From Leptobrachium leishanense (lineage: Eukaryota > Chordata > Amphibia > Anura > Megophryidae): DNA of 64,000 nucleotides. Positions 57,456 through 64,000 of this stretch are shown here, in pieces. Under the pieces are notes generated by a model. It searched no databases and had not been told where the DNA came from. It was given only the letters and a program-made list of their open reading frames with translations. The position numbers and the translations under genes are program-made. The stretch is taken from the NCBI GenBank assembly GCA_009667805.1, contig CM019064.1:110458328-110522327 (forward strand), read 5' to 3'. The stretch's first letter is position 1, and every line of letters starts with the position of its first letter.

Positions 57456-57882
57456 GGCTGGGGTCAGACCAGCGCACTTTTAACGTGCGTTCTGGCACAC
57501 ATAATTACGGCTGCACTAGCAGCAGATGATGGGCAATGATGGCCAATATACGATGTACGGCCGCACAAAAGTCCGGCTGTGCAACGCAAGTGGAATTTGA
57601 ACGCATTTTTCTGAGAACGCTGAACCGCTAGTACTGACGTACTGAGTGCGCAGCTGCGGCATAGTGGCGTGTGTGCATGATTAGGAGATGTCAGACGCTG
57701 CTAATGTCCAGCCAACATAACGTCCAGACGCATAAAGAGTTTTATTGACGATCTGTACAAAATCACACCCGAAAATGCGCGTCGTCTGACCGTTTTTGCG
57801 CATTTCGTGAAAAAATACATCAATGCGTTCGGACGCACTTTTTCATGTTCGCAGGGAAAAATGCTTTCGTCTGACCCTAGCC
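57456..57882. mobile_element. Harbinger-like MITE, second copy
   Basis: The ends are GGCTGGGGTCAGACC and GTCTGACCCTAGCC, flanked by TAA (57453-57455, 57883-57885). It is 427 bp. Confidence 0.87.
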
Positions 57883-58098
57883 TAAATGACCTCTGTTCAC
57901 AAACGGGCATAACACCAGGTGTTTTTAGTCTGGTAATCAATTTGATACATTGTACAATATACTGAGGGTGTGGTGGTGTCTGCTTCTGATTGAGATTTGA
58001 GAATTAATTTCCCTAAAACATCCTAATATGCTGCATTTAACTGGTGTTTGAAAAAAATCTAAAGCAATGTTATTTTTCACCTCGGGATCAAACATTCA

Positions 58099-59033
58099 CA
58101 GGGTTATTCAGAGAGCGGTGAAAAGCAGGAGAATAACTGAAAGTGAAAATTCTAGGTCAAAATAGCCAAACCAGAAAAATTCTCTCATTTATCTCACTTT
58201 CCAAATTGGCTATTTGGTCTAGATTGTTCTCTTCTCTTGCCAGTTCTTCTGGCTTTCACCTCTCTCTCAGGGTTGTTCAGAGAAAGATGAAAACCAGGAG
58301 AATGGCAGGAAAAGAGAACAATCTGGACCAAATAGCGGATTAGGAAAGTGAGATAAGGCTAGGGTCAGACTAACGCATTTTTCGCAGCGACCGTCAAAAA
58401 GTGCGTCCGAACGCATTGCCGTATTTTTTCACGGATTGCGCGAAAACTGTCATACGATGCGCATTTTTGTGCGTGATTTTTTACGGATCAAAACCAGGAA
58501 ACTTTGGGTGTCTGGACGTTATGTTGGCCGGACATGAGCAGGGTCTGACGTCTCCAAATCACGCACACACGCCGCTAGTGGACGCAGCGCACTCTGTACG
58601 TCCGTACTAGCGGTTCTGCGTTCTCGAAAAAAATGCGTTCATTTTCCACTTGCGTTGCGCAGCCGGACTTTCGTGCGACCGTACTTCGTATATTGGCCGT
58701 CATTGCCCGTCATTTGCTGCTAGTGCGGCCGTGATTAAGTGCGCCTAAACGCAAGTTAAAAATTCGCTAGTCTGACCCTAGCCTAAATGGGAGAATTTTT
58801 CTGGTTTGGCTATTTTGACCTAGAATTTTCCATTCTCCAGTCATTATCCTGCTCTTCACCGCTCTCTGAATAACCCTGACAGGGTTATTCAGAGAAAGGT
58901 GAAACTCAGGAGAATGACTGGAGAGTGGAAAATTCTAGGTCAAAATAGCCAAACCAGAAAAATTCTCCCATTTATCTCACTTTCCAAATCGGCTTTTTGG
59001 TCTAGAAGTTTCCATTCTCCTGCTTTTCACCGC
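58099..59033. repeat. Head-to-tail trio of 180-bp MITEs
   Basis: CAGGGTTATTCAGAGAG starts at 58099 and 58880, and a variant (CAGGGTTGTTCAGAGAA) at 58268. Unit 1 loses its right end at the start of unit 2. Unit 2 ends CTCTCTGAATAACCCTG at 58878. Unit 3 is truncated at 59033. Unit 2 is split by the Harbinger MITE. Confidence 0.8.
58357..58783. mobile_element. Harbinger-like MITE, third copy
   Basis: The ends are GGCTAGGGTCAGAC and GTCTGACCCTAGCC, flanked by TAA (58354-58356, 58784-58786). Neighbouring MITE units give the empty site GTGAGATAAATGGGAG directly, so the TAA is a true duplication. Confidence 0.92.
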
Positions 59034-59740
59034 CAAAAAATCAGTAAACTTTTTCTGCGTGTCTGAAAATGTCTCCTCTTTTCATACAGACTGCCGCCCC
59101 AAGCAGTTGTTTATGGATAGATAAATGGATAGATAAAAGGAAAAGCATTTACCGTCATTTGAAATGTCATTTTTTGGTTTTTACATATTTCTATACATCC
59201 TAGAAATCCGCCACTTCACGGGCAGGTTATGGGGACCTCCTAGGCACGATATTTGAAGGAATTTTTCATTTTTATTTTTAACCCTTATTTCATGGAAAAC
59301 TCACTGTCCCTTTAAAAATGTTTTTTTTTTAAACTTTTTGTCCTTGTTTCCTGTCCCCCAGGTCACTACCCGGACCCCCATACACCTTTTATGGCAAATA
59401 TGTAGCATATATGCCCTCTTTGAGGGCACTCTAAAAACCGAATTTTCAGCCCCATTGACTTGCATGGGGGTTCGGGTTCGGTCCTGAACAAATGGGAAGT
59501 TCGGGTTCGGGCTCGAACCGAACTCGGGGACTGTTTGGCTCATCCCTAATGTCAATCAATGTAACAGACTAACAAGTTTGGAGGTTGCATCTTGATTCTC
59601 CTCTCCTACCTACCCAATCCATTCTCGGTTAGTAGCCCCTACAATTTGGAGATACTCATATGGGACATGCTTATTAATGATATTTTTGATGTAGGACTTA
59701 TTTACAATTATCCATTCAGAATATTAAGTTTCCAAGTTTT

Positions 59741-60419
59741 TTAAAGAAATACGCTATTAAAAATAGAGCCCCTTTTTTTGCACTTACATAATTGGACAGT
59801 TGGTGAAGGCTGCACATACTCAATATTTTTATTTATTTGTTTGTTTATTGTAGGTGATTTTACTCACCTTTTCTCTCGTTAGCTCAGTGGCTTCTGTATC
59901 TGGAAATCCCTGTAACTTTGCTACGCAATTTGTGCAGCTACATAAATTGTGAAGCATAGGCGCTGTAAATTAGATACCGCTTGGGATTGCACACTTTAGC
60001 TATGCAAGTTCCATAGCATCTCGTCAGAACAATGGACTGGAGCTGCGTATGCATGCACAGAACCAATCCATCCACTGCTTGTCCGATCTGGTAACCGGCA
60101 GACGGAGAATTCAAACTCCTGACTGCCGGTGATGCTGGCTGTGTGGAGGAAACTCCTCCAATTAACCTATGATTTCACCAGATCAAGGGAGCCGGCAGGG
60201 GGTCACTCCTCACATCCTGAATACTTTAAAACTCTAACGTGGTCACAATGAGAAGAGTGTCCCTCTACTACATCTGGATAATCTAATAACCTAAAAGGAA
60301 TGAGTTCCTTCATCACTTCACCCAGAGTTTTCACCCAATCGGGGCTGTGGGGAGGTAGGGGGAGAGGGGGCCATTTTGAAAAGATAAAGTGGTTAGGAGG
60401 AGTAGCATGTCTCTTTTAA
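59741..60419 (-). mobile_element. T2/Kolobok-like element, complete copy
   Basis: TTAAAGAAATACGCTATT lies at the left and GCATGTCTCTTTTAA at the right. The interior (ATTTCACCAGATCAAGGGAG, CATAGCATCTCG) matches the inverse of the 48298-53537 host sequence. It gives the uninterrupted size, about 680 bp. Confidence 0.7.
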
Positions 60420-60798
60420 GTCATAATATCAGCCTCTACTACGGATCCCCGAAATGTCGGCATTTTGATGCTTTCTGAATAACCCCATCTGGATTCCAAG
60501 GTCTCTTGTTCTCCTCCACAGATGCAAAAAAACCTCCAAAAAAATCACCTGCCTGCACCCAATCACTGTTAAGTGATTTTGCATCACTTAACCCTTTCAC
60601 TACCAGGTTTCACATAGAACCACTGATAGGAACTAAGTATTTTTGGATTTTTAATAAAATCCTTTATCATATCCCTTAAACATAAAGTGGCTCCTGAAAA
60701 TGTCTTTCCAAAAGATGAAACACATTGAATGAAGAATAAGACATATTTTTGTTTTCCTGCTTCTGCTGATGCCGATTGCTAATTGGTGATTCAATTTA

Positions 60799-61322
60799 TC
60801 ACAAGATCCTGGGACAGATAGGGGCTATCAGAGATTAAAATTTACCGTTTATTCAGTACTCAGCAAAAACCAGTGGAACAGAACACACACAAAAATACAC
60901 ATCAGCGTGATTACAGGGAGCTCATACAGGAACTATCCCTAGAATTCGTGGGGTGTTATTAGTGAATTAGGTGTCTCTCAAAGAACTTTCTTCTCTCTCC
61001 TATCTACAGCGAACCCTCGAAGGCTCGCATTTCCTAACTTTATAAGGAGACACTGACTTATCCCTCCGGGGGATACTGAGCGAGAGGTCTTAACAAGCTA
61101 TCTCTACCACTACAGCTGCTGATACATGTTGTCTTTTCATGGGTTTCAATGTAACTTAAGACTGGTTCTATCCCCTTCTAAGACACAAGGCCTATCCCAG
61201 TCCCAGGATCTTGTGATACTTTGTAATACTGGGTTACCTCCTTCCAAACTCGTTGTACTGTATCTGGTTGGATACAACTTGTCAACAATATAATTTCCCC
61301 TGTGCACAGCATAGCATTACCC
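60799..61322. mobile_element. 524-bp insertion with 13-bp duplications
   Basis: GTGATTCAATTTA occurs on both sides (60786-60798, 61323-61335). Near its left end, CACAAGATCCTGGGAC has a perfect inverse near 61197-61220 (GTCCCAGGATCTTGTG). Class unknown; the long duplication suggests retroposition. Confidence 0.6.
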
Positions 61323-61335
61323 GTGATTCAATTTA

Positions 61336-62645
61336 CACCTGTTCTAGTGAAAAATGTTCAAGCGATTCTCGCTGCTTAGATGGTGATATCGGGAGTGATA
61401 GGTGTTTCTCCAGATATTTTATATGATGTGTCAACGCTCTCTGTGTTGACAATTTTGCCCGAGCCAATTTTGTTGTATTAAATGAGTTTTATGCAGTTTT
61501 TTCCTTTCCTGATCTGCTTGTAGTCTCCTGTTGCGTGTATTTTTCCAGCTAATTTCTTTCAGATGTTTTGGGTTACTGATTGTGATGGGGGGGGGGTAAT
61601 CGGAGACAACAATATATCTCCACTTGTTTGCGTTTTATGATTTGGGTACTATCTGGATGCTGGAAATGAATGTGAGGTCAGAGTCATCAGTGACAGCAAG
61701 GCAGCAAGTTGAGGTGTTGGGGATGATTAGCATCACATTAATGAACAGAGAAATCAATGGTAGGGGTTTCGTTTTGGTAGGATGAAAGATGAGAATTTCA
61801 GTGGGCCCTATTACAAGGTTGGCGTTAACAACCATATGCTCTCCAATGGCTCTGGTAAGATTAAAACAGCTTTGGTTAAGTCAACACCAACCTTGGGGTG
61901 GGGAACGGTATTTTCAAGAAGGTGTTAGGAGATGGAGTAAAGGTAACTAGTGCCATGAGCCATGAGAGCCCGGAGAGAGACCGGAGGAGAAAGGGGTAAT
62001 TTGGTTGTCATCTGTGTATAGGTGATAATAAAATGCAAAAAATAATGAAACTGCAAAAAAGATTACAGGAAGGAAAGAGCAATGCCAAGCAATAACCACA
62101 TATTCTTCTTACATTTATTTTATGATCCCCTGTGTCACACATTTAAACAGGAACCCCTATGCTCTTTTTGGAAAAGATGAATTTGAAATACATAGACACT
62201 ATATAACTCTTTTCTGAAAGCGACAATGGTTAAATAGATTTTGAAGCCTGAAGGGAATTTGCTGACCAGGTGGGCATTGTGATTTTATGTGCTGTCAAAT
62301 GCTGTTTATTTTAGGAATAGACTCCGACTTGGACACATTAAGCTGCAATAATGGACTTTATGAGCTGTAAAGGACAATGTGATGAGAGAAGGGGAAAGAA
62401 GGCGATAAAAAAGGGAGAAAAAAAAAGAAAACAAGTCTTTGCAAAAGAGCTTGTGATACATAAAAATGTAATAATAAAAACAAATGTATTAGTATTTTGT
62501 AACAATACCATTAATACTGTCCCCACAGACGTATAACCTGGCTACAGTTATCTACAATGTCTCATGTGCATGACTAAGGCATTTTGCTGAAACATTCCAT
62601 GTTTTCATTTATATATAAATAATTATATCTATTATATAAGATATA
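61336..62645. other. AT-rich stretch with one MITE fragment
   Basis: 61803-61900 (GGGCCCTATTACAAGGTTGG ... GTCAACACCAACCTT) is a decayed foldback related to 40552-40681. Nothing else was recognised. Confidence 0.5.
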
Positions 62646-63384
62646 GGGCTCTATTACACTCTTAGCGTTAAAATGCGGGCGCAAGGGAGGAAAAACTGCT
62701 CGACAGTCTTCTTCCTTGCGCCCGCGTTTTAACACTGGATTACAATGCAGGCGCAAAAAATGCTGCCTGCATTGTTATCGAGTGTAAAAAGCCGGGATGC
62801 TCACGGCAGCGCTGAGCGCAGCCGCGAGCATCCACTCGCTGGAGTCCATAGGACTCCATTGAGTTCCTCCCTGCTGGTCACATGACCGACCAGATTTCGC
62901 CTCGCGAGATCTGGCCAGTCGGCGTAGGGATACGCAGGGAAAGACTGGGGGGACTTTTTCACCCAGTCTTTCCCTGCTCCCGCTGTCCGGAGGAGGCGGT
63001 CAGAGCCGCGGTCCTCGCCGTGGGACAGAGGTTGAATATGTGTTTTTTTTAATATATTTTAAGACTGGTGTTAATGGATTCTGCAGCAGCGGATTCCGTT
63101 AACACCAGGTTCTGCCTCTGGTTAACTTTGCGCTGACCAGAGCCAGGCATTAATCAGTGCTGGGACATTGTAATACCAGCACTGATTAACACTTTGCGCT
63201 CCCCATGTTAAGTATAGGGAGCGCAATGTACAGTAACCTCGCACAGCGCTGTGCAAGGTACCAAATGCAAACGGGTTTTTTAACCCGTTTGCGTTTGGAT
63301 TGGAATATGCGGTAAATACCGCGGCAAACGTTAATGCTTACGCAGCTGAGCGTTAACATTTGCGTATAGAATGTAATAGTGCCC
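62646..63384. mobile_element. Harbinger-like element, GGGCTCTATTACA ends
   Basis: The left end is GGGCTCTATTACACTC and the right end is GAATGTAATAGTGCCC, flanked by ATA (62643-62645, 63385-63387). Dyads inside include AAAGACTGGGGGG / CCCAGTCTTT and GCGCTCCCCATG / ATAGGGAGCGC. It is 739 bp, related to 55013-55743. Confidence 0.82.
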
Positions 63385-63387
63385 ATA

Positions 63388-64000
63388 ATATCTTAGAATA
63401 TATAAGATTAAGTAAATATATACTGAATGCACATGCCTCTGCTTGAATTTATGGTATAACGACAGCCGCAGAGAATTAATCCTTAGATCTACAAATGTCA
63501 TGAAAAGTTCTATGTTGAGAACTTAAACCCCAAGTGAATGTGGTTTACTATGACTAAGACTATGACTAAGATGTCACCTTGTGGCCACCTTAGTAAACGT
63601 TGCAACTAAATAGTCACCATGTAAATACAGTATGTTCCCTAGTATTAGGATACTGGGGGAAAAGTTGTACAGTGTTTGACTCTACTTCTAACCCTGAAAC
63701 ACAAATAGTAAACTTAAATTTAATCCTAATACTAACTCTAGTCCTAAGCCAAGTGTTAATTTTCCCCCTTAATGGCATCAGCAGTATTATGCGTGTTTGG
63801 AGCTATTTGACTGAAAAATGACAGTTATTGAATCTCTGCTTATGTTTGCTCATTAATTATGGCTGAGGTCGCCTTGCCATTATATAAATATCCATGAGAA
63901 TATATAATTAAATAGTTTGCTACATACAGTACTTAATAATAAGCATATGGATTTACTATTTTCATGAAAGAGTCAAAGGAAAAATCTGTATGCAGTTTTT
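63388..64000. other. No recognisable feature to window end
   Basis: AT-rich, with short frames only. Confidence 0.45.

Larger units (their letters stand above)
57192..59548. mobile_element. hAT element, TAGGGATGAGC ends, with MITEs inside
   Basis: The left end is TAGGGATGAGCTGTTCGG and the right end is GGCTCATCCCTA, flanked by the perfect 8-bp duplication ATGTCAAT (57184-57191, 59549-59556). The interior contains an S-family fragment, two Harbinger MITEs and a tandem trio of short MITEs. No transposase is present. A truncated relative ends at 44187. Confidence 0.85.

Noticed and set aside
1..64000. A host protein-coding gene or RNA gene
   Set aside because: I found no exon chain, tRNA cloverleaf or rRNA segment I could support; the window looks intergenic or intronic.

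Overview
The window reads as vertebrate nuclear DNA, most likely from a frog or other amphibian. The base composition is AT-rich and about 64 kb contain no convincing host exon. The transposon families are the ones that crowd frog genomes: T2/Kolobok-like elements (TTAA ends), Harbinger-like MITEs (3-bp target duplications), piggyBac-like TTAA elements, several hAT families (8-bp duplications), an Ngaro-type tyrosine-recombinase retrotransposon, Penelope-like fragments and an L2/CR1-type LINE tail. The organism call is inference; the transposon calls rest mainly on terminal repeats and target-site duplications read from the sequence.

Layout. 1-10.7 kb: MITEs, a TTAA element split by a 1.75-kb retroposon (1992-3737), a mariner-like MITE with a 43-bp palindrome, and a hAT MITE (9340-10010). 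10.7-18.1 kb: a host repeat block interrupted by a 6.4-kb Ngaro-type element on the minus strand (11631-18034). Read in its own direction it runs A1, gag, RT-RNase H, tyrosine recombinase (YR), SGNH hydrolase exon, B1, A2, B2. 18.5-23 kb: another TTAA element and an inverted second copy of the block the Ngaro entered, which preserves the empty site. 23.4-25.9 kb: an S-family MITE split by a minisatellite-bearing hAT element. 26.5-30 kb: TTAA and Harbinger MITEs. 30.5-40 kb: three S-family copies, two more copies of the 1.5-1.75-kb retroposon and a TG...CA element with 4-bp duplications. 40.3-46.6 kb: a hAT element and a piggyBac-like element holding 13 consecutive hairpins. 48.3-53.5 kb: a nest of insertions at least four levels deep. 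54-64 kb: a foldback insertion, Harbinger elements, an L2/CR1 LINE end, a 2.4-kb hAT element with MITEs inside it, and a T2 element.

The coding content belongs to mobile elements and is mostly broken. The clearest intact gene is the 325-codon YR of the Ngaro-type element, with R, HxxR and Y catalytic motifs. Its RT-RNase H and gag frames carry frameshifts and a stop. An SGNH hydrolase remnant lies downstream behind a phase-compatible candidate intron. Most other long open frames are chance frames in GC-rich or tandem-repeat DNA.
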